Source: Parasutterella muris | GTDB taxonomy: Bacteria; Pseudomonadota; Gammaproteobacteria; Burkholderiales; Burkholderiaceae_F | Assembly: GCF_009767915.1 (NCBI RefSeq) | Contig: NZ_WSRP01000010.1 | Coordinates: 1-64,000 of the forward strand | Reading direction: 5' to 3' | Length of the DNA stretch: 64,000 nucleotides | Part shown: positions 36,827 through 44,920 of the stretch, one piece after another | Layout of the letters: each line of letters opens with the position of its first letter | Position numbering within the stretch: position 1 is the first letter of the stretch | Translations under genes and position numbers: made by a program | The notes under the pieces: model-generated | Told to the model about the DNA's origin: nothing | What the model saw: the letters and a program-made list of their open reading frames with translations, nothing else | Database searches by the model: none

Positions 36827-37114
36827 TTAACCTATAAATCGACGCCTGCTGGAGGGCGGCGTGCGCTTAAATGTTTTAAACGGCGTGTGCCAGTACAGAC
36901 AATGCAGTCCGTATCTGGGGTGTCGTCCGGCCTTTAAACGGACGTAAGCCCACATGCAGACGACGGAAGCGAGCGCGCCGATCAATAATGAGTTGACGAT
37001 GATTCCGATACCGAAACCGGCGGCAGCGGCCGCCACCTGATCGAAATCCCACAAAAGGAACTTGGCGGGTGCGTCAAGTTTTCTGGGTACAAAGGATGGA
37101 TCGTAACGGGACAT
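36827..37114 (-). CDS. traL: TraL, T4SS inner-membrane protein
   Basis: A 95-aa protein with one or two hydrophobic segments (about 35-60). The N-terminal FVPRKLDAPAKFLLWDFDQ matches the TraL opening (..pk.ld.p.r.l.w..de), and the later CLYWHTP fits the family's (L)YW.(P). TraL is VirB3-like and sits next to traE and traA as usual. Confidence 0.9.
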   Translation of the reverse strand: MSRYDPSFVPRKLDAPAKFLLWDFDQVAAAAAGFGIGIIVNSLLIGALASVVCMWAYVRLKAGRHPRYGLHCLYWHTPFKTFKRTPPSSRRRFIG

Positions 37115-37128
37115 GACGGATATTCCTT

Positions 37129-37162
37129 TTCTTGGGTTCGGCTAAAAGACCGAACCCAAGAA
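37129..37162. promoter_or_regulatory. 13-bp hairpin between pilin and traL genes
   Basis: A perfect 13-bp stem (TTCTTGGGTTCGG / CCGAACCCAAGAA) with an 8-base loop follows the traA stop. No U-run follows on the transcribed strand, so it is more likely a stability or attenuation structure that raises pilin message over downstream genes than a full terminator. Confidence 0.65.
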
Positions 37163-37168
37163 TGACGG

Positions 37169-37492
37169 TTAGATAAGAGCCGTAAAGATGTTGTCGATGA
37201 TCTGCGGCCCGATGAAAAGCGCCATGGCGGCCGCAAGACAGCCGACAGCGCCCATGATGGATCCACGAACCACGCCGACACCAAGGCCTACTAAGAGGAA
37301 CATCAGCGCGATTGAACGGCCGAGCGTGCCCTGAGACCAGTTTTTAAGCATGTCGTAAAGGCTCTGAAAGTCCTGATCGGTGCCGGCAGCGAACGCGCAT
37401 TCGGGAAGCGCGGCGGCAAGGACGACAAAGGTAAGAGAAAGCAGCATCGGAAACGCGGCTGCAATGACATTAGAACTCAGTTTGAATTTCAT
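37169..37492 (-). CDS. traA: TraA, F-type propilin
   Basis: A 107-aa propilin. A long leader (about 1-35) ends in an AFA|AGTDQ-type cleavage site; the mature ~70-residue subunit has the two hydrophobic helices of F-type pilins (LGRSIALMFLLVGLGVGVV and GCLAAAMALFIGP). The subunit is stored in the inner membrane and polymerised into the pilus. It is followed by a strong hairpin, consistent with high expression, and by traL. Confidence 0.88.
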   Translation of the reverse strand: MKFKLSSNVIAAAFPMLLSLTFVVLAAALPECAFAAGTDQDFQSLYDMLKNWSQGTLGRSIALMFLLVGLGVGVVRGSIMGAVGCLAAAMALFIGPQIIDNIFTALI

Positions 37493-37603
37493 AATTGATC
37501 AAAAAAATGGGAATGAACAAAAGCAAGCACAAAAAAACTCCCCGCTCCGCTGCTTTTGTTCAATAAGAAGCGGAGAGCATGACAACGAATTGGTGAAGGA
37601 CGA

Positions 37604-38080
37604 TTAAGAGGAGACTTTCCTTAACTTGTCCCGTTTGGCGTCCGATAAACTCATGAGCGCCCGATAAACTTTCCACGCATACGTTTGGCGGGCTGAGATG
37701 CAGTCCGCTCCTTTAAGACGAGTGCAGGCGGCGTTATATGCGCCGACCGCTTCCCAAGGGTTCTCTAAGCGCTTCATATTGTCCGAGAGGATTTCCGCTC
37801 CGATCTCGATATTGAGACAGACGTTTTCCAATAGCTCTTTCTTGGTGGTGTTAAAGCGCTTGAGCCAGGAAGAGTTGATCTGCATCAGCCCGATATCTTC
37901 GCTGGAGCTGTTTTTGCCGACGGCGTTCGGGTTGCCCGAAGATTCCACCAGCGCGATGGCTCGTAAAAGATCCGCGTCCAGACCTTTAGCCAGCGCGTGT
38001 GTCTCAAAGCAGTCCTGCGCGTTTACGGAAGTACTTAGCGCTAAGGCTGAAAGAACAATTAAAAGAGGGCGAGTATTCAT
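37604..38080 (-). CDS. Lytic transglycosylase (conjugation-associated)
   Basis: A 158-aa exported protein of the SLT/VirB1 family (signal ends at about NAQ). The catalytic glutamate is E46 in AIALVESSGNP; GLMQINSSWL and the later YNAACTRL complete the SLT fold. It opens peptidoglycan locally for assembly of the apparatus. In F the equivalent is Orf169. It overlaps the preceding gene by one base (TAATG). Confidence 0.92.
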   Translation of the reverse strand: MNTRPLLIVLSALALSTSVNAQDCFETHALAKGLDADLLRAIALVESSGNPNAVGKNSSSEDIGLMQINSSWLKRFNTTKKELLENVCLNIEIGAEILSDNMKRLENPWEAVGAYNAACTRLKGADCISARQTYAWKVYRALMSLSDAKRDKLRKVSS

Positions 38081-38703
38081 TATCCGAATCGATGGAAGTT
38101 ACTGACAATTACATGGATGCTTAAAAGGAACGCCGCGTAAAAGACCATAGAAACCCAGACAGGAATCGCAAACGGAATCAGCATTACGGTAAAGGCGCAG
38201 GTGAGCAGTACAGGCGGAGCGCTCAAAGCCGTCTGATAGAGCGTCGGGTGGTGCGAAGCAAAACTTTCGTACTTGAGACGTCTGACAACCCAAGCATCGA
38301 ATACGACAGTTAAAAGGATCGGGCAGAGCGCGGCAAACCAAATCAGCGCTAGCACCGCACGAATCATTGAGAGTTCCAGCATGGCTTTTAACGCCATAAA
38401 GTAAGGTGAAGACCAAAGACGATTAAAAAATGATTCCATCGGAGCCTCATGCTCGGCGTCTAAATTAGCCGCCTCGGGAAGGTATGCGCCGCCTGTGACT
38501 TTGGAGAGGGCGGAGGAGACACTATCGCGAAGACTGGAGAGTTCAACGTCTGCAAGACTCAGGAAGGATTCGAGCTTTTGGCTGGTGTCATCAATCTGAA
38601 TTTCAGCATGACGATTAAAAGAAGTATGGTCGGCTAAACCGGGCCACCAGATAATCGAGCCGAGCAGCAGGATAAACAAAATAATAAAGATGCGGGCAAA
38701 CAT
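38080..38703 (-). CDS. DUF4400 conjugation membrane protein
   Basis: A 207-aa membrane protein with segments near 3-22, 105-130, 160-177 and 180-200. The segment FDAWVVRRLKYESFASHHPTLY, followed by a hydrophobic region with LPFAIP-like sequence, is typical of DUF4400 proteins found directly after traD in SXT/R391-type MOBH elements. Its function is not established. It begins 12 bases after the traD stop. Confidence 0.75.
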   Translation of the reverse strand: MFARIFIILFILLLGSIIWWPGLADHTSFNRHAEIQIDDTSQKLESFLSLADVELSSLRDSVSSALSKVTGGAYLPEAANLDAEHEAPMESFFNRLWSSPYFMALKAMLELSMIRAVLALIWFAALCPILLTVVFDAWVVRRLKYESFASHHPTLYQTALSAPPVLLTCAFTVMLIPFAIPVWVSMVFYAAFLLSIHVIVSNFHRFG

Positions 38704-38715
38704 AATGAAATCCGT

Positions 38716-40587
38716 TTAATCAGTAATGACGGGCACATGGCCTTTAAGCAGATGGCCGCCGCCTACGAAGGCGAAAAACTGACCATTCGGAAGCTTGCCT
38801 AGGTATTCCGACGGGATAATCTCTTCGCGCACGGCGGTGCGTTTATGAGAGGCTCCGCCCTCAAAGGAAGGAAGACCGGCGTGCGTGTCCGCATGCGTTG
38901 AGAGCGTAGTGTCGACCTGATGAATGTAGGTCTTGCCAAACGTCTCCGTTACGAAGTCCTGAGTCGGACGATCCTTGCAGCGCAGCGCGATCAGATTGTT
39001 GCAGTTGCCGAGCACCATGCGCGCTGCATCCTGAGAACCTAATCGGTGCGCAAGGTCGGCAATCGTCTGCATGGCTACCGTGGTATAGATGCCGCCTTCG
39101 GCGCCTTTATTCAGAATTTCAATTAGAGGATTGTTGCAGACATTAGACGCCTCATCCACAAAGAGCGAAATCCGAATATCCGTCTTACCGAGGTTGTATC
39201 GTTTACCGGCTACACTGACCAAATCGCCTAAGAGAATAGAACCGACAGCAGACGCAATCATATTGTCGGATAAAGAATCCAAATGGCAGTACAGACAGGA
39301 GCGGGTGAGGATAATACTTTCGAGATTCCAGATTGGACGGGAGTCGGTAGAGTCCTTAGGGTCCGGTGAGAACGAGTCTCCAAGCGGCCCGCTTGTCAGC
39401 ATCGCAAAGATCGGCATTAGGGAGGCGGTTATCTTGGCGTAATGCTCCTTAGAGTGATGGAAGACTTTAAGACACTCGTCTACGACCAGGGTCTGCTCCT
39501 TTTTATCGAGCACATGCTCGTAAAAAGAGACCATTAAAAGAAGCTCTTCTTGAGATTCCGTGAGGCGGCCTTCCTTAATCGGCGCCATAAAAGATCGGGC
39601 TTCTTCCCTCCAATTCTCGCTTGCAAAGCGCTCAATACGATCAAGAAGGAGATCACGCAGCAGATCATCAATACCGTGATTGATATGCTTGGAAAGAAGT
39701 TTTAAAGAGGGCTTGATCTTCAATTCAATCAAGGCGTCCGCAAATGTCTTAATGCAGGACCAGGCGAACTGAGTAAAGGCGTCAGGCTTCCCAGGTATTA
39801 CTGACATAATGCGTGTTGCGATCTGGGCGCCGGTTGAGAATGTCGCTAACGGATCGAGTCGAATGCCTTTGGTTTTATCGCGATTGCCCGGATGATAGTT
39901 GAGGGGCTCGCCGCGGCCGGCGGCAGTGCAGGCTTTGCGGAAGGACTCGTAGACACGGGGAGAACCTTTGGGGTCAATGAAGATGACAACATCGTTTCTT
40001 AACACTGCCTGAGAAAAGAGATTGCAGAGCGCGACGCCTTTACCTGCCTGAGTGGTTCCGAGAATTAAAGTGCCGCCCTCAAAATTTTTAAGGAATCGAT
40101 GAAGCTCGATTTCGTTGGGTTCAAGTCCATGGATATAGGGCATACCAATTTCTTCATTCTTCTGATACTGATCACCGCGCCCGAAAAAGCGATGCATAAA
40201 ATCAGGGAGCATTAAAGAGGCGGGATTGATTCTGGAGAGTTCATGCAGTTTCTGCGTGTGTTTCGGTTCCCACACAAAACCGTATCCAAGCCAAAGATGG
40301 TCAGGTCGCATCAGCGTTTGAAGCTTAGAGCGCGGCATCAGTTCAAACCGTCTTCCTGAGAGCAGACTTCTGTCACGCAGAATAAGCCAGCCCTCATGGC
40401 CGCGTTTCACCGCGAACACAATGCAGACCATATAGAGAAGCGCAGACATTTCGCGCGGCATAACATGCTGCGCGTGCAGGTATGCCATGTAGGCAGACGC
40501 GAAGAGCCAAACCGAAGCGGCGTATATCTCGTACGCAGTGCGGTAAGGCAAAGAATGCCGACGGGTTAAAGAGGATTCGTTTCTCAT
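38716..40587 (-). CDS. traD: TraD, type IV coupling protein
   Basis: A 623-aa coupling protein (VirD4/TraD, MOBH-associated TraD_N type). There are two N-terminal membrane segments (about 28-65), Walker A GTTQAGKG near 176, Walker B LFVDEASN near 475, and the late TVAMQTIADLA motif. It recruits the relaxosome to the secretion channel. It overlaps the upstream unknown gene by ATGA and is followed by DUF4400, the SXT-type order. It appears intact, which implies that a DNA or protein substrate is still delivered. Confidence 0.93.
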   Translation of the reverse strand: MRNESSLTRRHSLPYRTAYEIYAASVWLFASAYMAYLHAQHVMPREMSALLYMVCIVFAVKRGHEGWLILRDRSLLSGRRFELMPRSKLQTLMRPDHLWLGYGFVWEPKHTQKLHELSRINPASLMLPDFMHRFFGRGDQYQKNEEIGMPYIHGLEPNEIELHRFLKNFEGGTLILGTTQAGKGVALCNLFSQAVLRNDVVIFIDPKGSPRVYESFRKACTAAGRGEPLNYHPGNRDKTKGIRLDPLATFSTGAQIATRIMSVIPGKPDAFTQFAWSCIKTFADALIELKIKPSLKLLSKHINHGIDDLLRDLLLDRIERFASENWREEARSFMAPIKEGRLTESQEELLLMVSFYEHVLDKKEQTLVVDECLKVFHHSKEHYAKITASLMPIFAMLTSGPLGDSFSPDPKDSTDSRPIWNLESIILTRSCLYCHLDSLSDNMIASAVGSILLGDLVSVAGKRYNLGKTDIRISLFVDEASNVCNNPLIEILNKGAEGGIYTTVAMQTIADLAHRLGSQDAARMVLGNCNNLIALRCKDRPTQDFVTETFGKTYIHQVDTTLSTHADTHAGLPSFEGGASHKRTAVREEIIPSEYLGKLPNGQFFAFVGGGHLLKGHVPVITD

Positions 40588-41450
40588 GATGCTGAGGGTT
40601 CGTGATAGATAATAGGAGCAGTGTGCGTCGCCGGAATAAATCCATACGTAAAAGCTTCGCGCGGTACATATTTATCTCGCATATTTCTGTAGTAAACCGT
40701 GTTGTAGGTGTCTCGACAGGCCCTTACGCGTCGAACTTTGTAGGTTTTAAATTCCGGATGACTTTTGAAGTATTCGCGCCAATAAATGAGCCGCTCATTG
40801 AAATAAGCCGCTTTGAGATGAATGCGTTCTGCTTCGACTTTACGCCAGCGGTAGGAACGCTGCATCCAGCGGATTTCATGCGGAGTAAATTTTCGGAACA
40901 TCTGAGCACGAAGTTTCTTGTAATAGTTCTGCTCCTGACGCTCTGTAAAGTAAAGACGTTTAACAAGGGTTCGCAAGGGAGCAAGTGGTTTTGTCTGATA
41001 GAGGCGCTCGATCGCACCGCCTTCGACCGCACGACGAAGCTTTTCGTCAAACTCCTGATACGTCCAGCGATGGATAATGCAGCGCTGCACTTCGGTATTG
41101 CTGAAGTGCTTACGGTAATGACTGCTGCAGAGACGGCGCGTTGCGCGATAGTTTTTACAGCAGGTCTCCCAGTTGTGCACGAAATGCTTTTTCACCGGGA
41201 TATCCATATCGGCACGTGGAAACCGGATGCGAGGCTTTTGGATAAGGATTTTTTTCCAAGTCATGTGTGTCCTCGCCGGTTTGAATTCTCTGCTGATGAC
41301 CTGCTGAGCACCAAGCGAAATAATGACATCCGCGTTCTTGGTGAGCAAAGCGGTTCTGGCGAGATTGTTCAGCCGACGTTTGTCCAGATCGGTAAGACAA
41401 ATCAGACCGTACTCGGAGAATAAGCCTTCTTTCATAGGAGATAGGAGCAT
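40584..41450 (-). CDS. Unknown basic protein in conjugation operon
   Basis: A 288-aa, strongly basic protein rich in Arg, Lys and Tyr, with no signal peptide or membrane segment. Cysteines and histidines are clustered around residues 111-136 (NWETCCKNYRATRRLCSSHYR, then RCIIHRW), which could bind metal. I do not recognise a family. It sits between the TraI_2-like gene and traD and overlaps traD by ATGA, so it is probably a DNA-handling accessory such as a relaxosome component. A long open frame also exists on the opposite strand, but the operon context favours this one. Confidence 0.65.
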   Translation of the reverse strand: MLLSPMKEGLFSEYGLICLTDLDKRRLNNLARTALLTKNADVIISLGAQQVISREFKPARTHMTWKKILIQKPRIRFPRADMDIPVKKHFVHNWETCCKNYRATRRLCSSHYRKHFSNTEVQRCIIHRWTYQEFDEKLRRAVEGGAIERLYQTKPLAPLRTLVKRLYFTERQEQNYYKKLRAQMFRKFTPHEIRWMQRSYRWRKVEAERIHLKAAYFNERLIYWREYFKSHPEFKTYKVRRVRACRDTYNTVYYRNMRDKYVPREAFTYGFIPATHTAPIIYHEPSAS

Positions 41451-41498
41451 TAAAAGGATGACGATTGACGGGTTAACCCAATAGGGCGGCGGTCGCTT

Positions 41499-41520
41499 CT
41501 GAGCCTAAGAAAAGGCTCAG
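41499..41520. promoter_or_regulatory. Hairpin between TraI_2-like gene and the next gene
   Basis: An 8-bp stem (CTGAGCCT / AGGCTCAG) with a 6-base loop, plus a nearby palindrome GGGTTAACCC at 41470-41479. It lies in the only sizeable gap (155 bases) of the upper operon; it may attenuate transcription or mark a promoter for the downstream genes. Confidence 0.45.
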
Positions 41521-41605
41521 GCGGACTTTTAGAGACAATATGCTCGCTAAGAGCTTCGGATGTAATTCGAAGTTCATGACAGATCAGTGATGTTTAAACG
41601 GTTAA

Positions 41606-44600
41606 TCAGCTATTGGTTACGGGGTTGATTTTTGGGTTCAGTTTCTTTTTTGAAGCGGTTTTCTGATTTCCGGCGCTCGTTTGTTTAGTGCTTGTGCCGG
41701 TTTTCTTTGCGGACGTGCTCTTTTTAGCCGCGGCACTCTTGTTTGCCGAATTTGGTTTAGAAGCCGCTGCTTTTGATTGAGTCTTAGAAGGGGCAGTGGC
41801 CTTTGCAGAGGTTGCGGCTGGTTTTGCTCGTGAGGCGCCGGTCGTTCCCTTGGCCTTTGAAGAGGGAGAGCCCGATTTTGCGGCACCAGTTGCCTTCGTC
41901 GTCTTCGAGGATGTCTTGGCCGCAGCGCTGCTCGTTTTTGTGGTTTTAGCGCCGGAGGCGGTTTGCGATCCGGAAGCTGACTTTGTTTTAGAAGCGGCAG
42001 TCTTCTTAGAGGAGGCGCCGGCTGTCTTAGTCTTTGCAGGAGCGCTAGGACTTTTAATGACAGACGTTTTAACGGCTTCCTGAGCAGCAGTGCTGCAGGC
42101 TGCGTTCGCACTTTTACCGGCACTGCTTGCTGCGGATTTACTGTGAGCGAAGCCAGCCGCTTTCTCGTCAGAATCGACGGACTCCTGAGTATTAAAGGAT
42201 TGAGGACAATTGTTTTCAGGTTCGGCGCCGGGATCGACTTCTGCATAAACCGAGGGCAGCTCGATTGAGAATTCGTCTTGATCCTCATCCCCAAGCGCGC
42301 TTAAACCGCTGACCGCATCCGGCTCATCGTTGTACTCCTCATCTTCAGAAACATACTCTTCCCCTAACTCAGAGTCTTCAGCTAAAGCATTCTTGCTAAT
42401 CGCTTGAGCGTCAGACGCACTATCAGAAGCAGCAGGAGTATCGATCTTCGCTTTGAGAAGTGAAGTTGTTTCCATTTGATCGTTTGAAGACAGAGTGCTA
42501 ACGGTAGTCTCTTTTTTCTTTGAGACTGCTTCAGACGAGGCAGCAGTATCCGCAGCTTTATCAGAAGCCTCGAGGCGAGCAGAACCTTTAAGGGACTGCG
42601 GGACCGGATCAAAATACAAGTCTTCATCCTTGTTCGAAGGATTAATTGAGGGCTGTTCTTTTGCAGAAACGTCAGTTGCGGCCGCATCAACAGGCGCTTT
42701 ATCAGAAACCATAGACGCGGTGACACATTCAGAAGGAGGGCTAGAAGCCTTTGTCTGAGTTGACGCTTCTATGTCCTTATCTGTTTCTGCGGCAGCTTTG
42801 CAGACTACTCGTGTATCGGTCTTCTCCGCGTTAACAGGACTGTTAAGTTCTGTTTGAGTCACTTTGGCGGCAAGGCCGTCGGCAGAGACTTCAGACTGTG
42901 GGGAAGATAAAGTCTGACGAACTTCGGCGCTGGTCTTAGGCGCAGAAGCAGAAACTGCTTCTGCGTTCTGCGAAGCACTCTGCGAAGCTGCGGACTGACC
43001 ATTAGAAGAGCAGACAATGGAGTTCTCAGTATCACTGTCGATGCTGTCAGAACCGTAATTCGTCGGACTCTCACCCTTTAATCTGACGCAGGAGTTTGCA
43101 ATCTGATCAACCACGTCTTGAGACGGAGCAAACAGATATTTAAGAGAAAGGCTAAGGCGGTTCAGAATGCTAGGGAATTCTGTTTCTTCCACTTGCGATT
43201 CAGAAGCATTGCAAGGAGAGGATTCACCGGAAACGTCCGCCTTATCTTCTTCGCTATCTGCGGCATTGAGCTTTGCATCAGAAGCGGGAGCATTAACAGA
43301 AGCGGAAGATTTCGCAGCGCATGTCTTAACAACATCCGTTTTGCCTTTAGCCTCTTCAGGCGCTGAGGAAGGACAATTAGAAGAGGATGCTTCAGCTTCT
43401 GCAGAAGTCGGTTCGGACTTTTGTTCGCTAGAAGCTTTTTTAGGAAGAAGCTTCTCAGAGAGGCGCGTTCCTGCTTCCAGCTGAATCTCGGTCGTATATT
43501 TAGCCGCTTCTTCCTTATAGCGCTTTTCGCTTTCTTCGGAATTCTTCTTTGCGGTTGCCCAGAAGATACTCGAACGCATATTCTTCTTCTGCATGCGAGC
43601 CTTTTGATCTTCGCGGCTCTTCTCGCGAAGGACGTTTAAAAATAGAGAACTAAAGAAATTGTTTTCTCTCATCGCTTTTTCAGTAAGCGGTCCCACAGGA
43701 TCTGCCATGCGGTGTTCCTTCGTGCAGATCGTCGCTCTTTCTTCGGCGATCTCCTGCTTAGAAATGATCGGAAGTTCACGACCCTTTGCCATCTTTTTCT
43801 TTAAAGCGCTGCAGTGATCCTGATACTTTTTGAACCACTCGGAACTTGGCGCAAAATAACACTGCGGATTGATTAAGCGAAGAGAGCGAACGAATCCGGT
43901 GTCTGTGTCGGACTTTTTATCGCTGCGCGTAGTGAACATCTGACCGGAAGGCTCCAATTCAAAAATACCGCACTGGACAGCGCCGGAGATGGAATTGATG
44001 CGATCCCAGTCAATTGTCGGGAAAAGCTGCTTGAGTTTGGAGTGGACCAAGCTGAAGAACTTTTCTGTGACGAAAACCTCACCTTCATAGAAATGCACGT
44101 ACTCCTGATGATTTGCACCGGAGTATTCGCTCAGCTCTTCTTCGAAGAGCGTGTTGATAGCGATCGCAAATACGGTTGTGAAAGAAGCGCTTCCTGCGGG
44201 ACCGCTGGCTAAACGGCGCTCCAGATCTTTCTGGATGACTAGAGTCTGCGCTTGGTGAACCGCATCGGTGACGCCGCTGTAGTGCTCTTTGTAGTCACGG
44301 ATATTCAGCGTGATAAAGGAATGAATACACGGGATCAAATCGTTGTCACCGCCCGCACGGATGAGTCGCCAGATGTTTTCAGAAACATCCTGGCAGACGA
44401 TTAAAAGGGCGAGCGCAGAAACATCTCGATCGCTGCAGCCGCTATTGCGCAGCAAAGACAGTGTGCATCCGTCATTTCGTTTAAAGAAATCAAGCAGGCG
44501 CTCAGAAAAGTCAAACACGTCTTCGCTATTGGAACGAATAATAAAGGAGCGGATTAGAGCAGGGAGCGGATTATAGAAAGCCATAATCACCACTGCGAGC

Positions 44601-44911
44601 TTAATGGAAAAGATAGCTTGTTCTCTGTTCTTGAGTGGAAGATGAAAATAGAGAATTGTGTCTCTCAGGATATAGAGTGCCTGAGAAGCACTCATCAGCG
44701 CAAAATTAAAATAACCAAGGGGTTCTTTAAATGAATCCCCGTCAGAGAGCGGAAGCCGCTGTACTCGCCTGGCTATCGAAGAAATCAGTTCAACAGCTGT
44801 TGGCAGCGTGTCATTGTCCGCCCATGCAGAAATCATTCTCTCGAAACTGTCGAGAGAAGTGACTTCTAAAGGCAGAAGCGGCTGTAGACAAGCGGAAAGA
44901 CGGTGATTCAT
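41606..44911 (-). CDS. TraI_2-like protein lacking the HD metal site, with histone-H1-like tail
   Basis: A 1101-aa protein in the position where MOBH elements carry traI. Residues ~35-350 follow the TraI_2 outline: RVQRLPLSD (49-57; family VQxLPxSE), GYFNFALMSA (66-75; family GGLLRHsLEVA) and LAVVIMAFYNPLPAL (105-119; family LaaLLHDvGKPL). The later FYEGEVFVTEKFFSLVHSKL corresponds to the C-terminal subdomain. The family's HHH, the H of GGLxxH and the HD pair are replaced, so nuclease/HD activity is unlikely. Residues ~350-900 are low complexity and acidic; ~930-1101 are repeats of Ala, Lys, Ser and Thr like histone H1. It is therefore probably a structural or DNA-binding relaxosome protein rather than an active relaxase. 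Domain alignment is by eye. Confidence 0.6.
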   Translation of the reverse strand: MNHRLSACLQPLLPLEVTSLDSFERMISAWADNDTLPTAVELISSIARRVQRLPLSDGDSFKEPLGYFNFALMSASQALYILRDTILYFHLPLKNREQAIFSIKLAVVIMAFYNPLPALIRSFIIRSNSEDVFDFSERLLDFFKRNDGCTLSLLRNSGCSDRDVSALALLIVCQDVSENIWRLIRAGGDNDLIPCIHSFITLNIRDYKEHYSGVTDAVHQAQTLVIQKDLERRLASGPAGSASFTTVFAIAINTLFEEELSEYSGANHQEYVHFYEGEVFVTEKFFSLVHSKLKQLFPTIDWDRINSISGAVQCGIFELEPSGQMFTTRSDKKSDTDTGFVRSLRLINPQCYFAPSSEWFKKYQDHCSALKKKMAKGRELPIISKQEIAEERATICTKEHRMADPVGPLTEKAMRENNFFSSLFLNVLREKSREDQKARMQKKNMRSSIFWATAKKNSEESEKRYKEEAAKYTTEIQLEAGTRLSEKLLPKKASSEQKSEPTSAEAEASSSNCPSSAPEEAKGKTDVVKTCAAKSSASVNAPASDAKLNAADSEEDKADVSGESSPCNASESQVEETEFPSILNRLSLSLKYLFAPSQDVVDQIANSCVRLKGESPTNYGSDSIDSDTENSIVCSSNGQSAASQSASQNAEAVSASAPKTSAEVRQTLSSPQSEVSADGLAAKVTQTELNSPVNAEKTDTRVVCKAAAETDKDIEASTQTKASSPPSECVTASMVSDKAPVDAAATDVSAKEQPSINPSNKDEDLYFDPVPQSLKGSARLEASDKAADTAASSEAVSKKKETTVSTLSSNDQMETTSLLKAKIDTPAASDSASDAQAISKNALAEDSELGEEYVSEDEEYNDEPDAVSGLSALGDEDQDEFSIELPSVYAEVDPGAEPENNCPQSFNTQESVDSDEKAAGFAHSKSAASSAGKSANAACSTAAQEAVKTSVIKSPSAPAKTKTAGASSKKTAASKTKSASGSQTASGAKTTKTSSAAAKTSSKTTKATGAAKSGSPSSKAKGTTGASRAKPAATSAKATAPSKTQSKAAASKPNSANKSAAAKKSTSAKKTGTSTKQTSAGNQKTASKKKLNPKINPVTNS

Positions 44912-44920
44912 TGAAAGACC

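Noticed and set aside
40602-41423. A 273-codon open frame on the plus strand opposite the unknown basic protein.
   Set aside because: It has no ribosome site or known motifs, and the minus-strand gene is coupled to traD by ATGA in a continuous operon.
41640-42130. Tandem repeats near the end of the TraI_2-like gene as a DNA repeat element.
   Set aside because: They follow from the Ala/Lys/Ser/Thr-rich protein tail and have no fixed unit.
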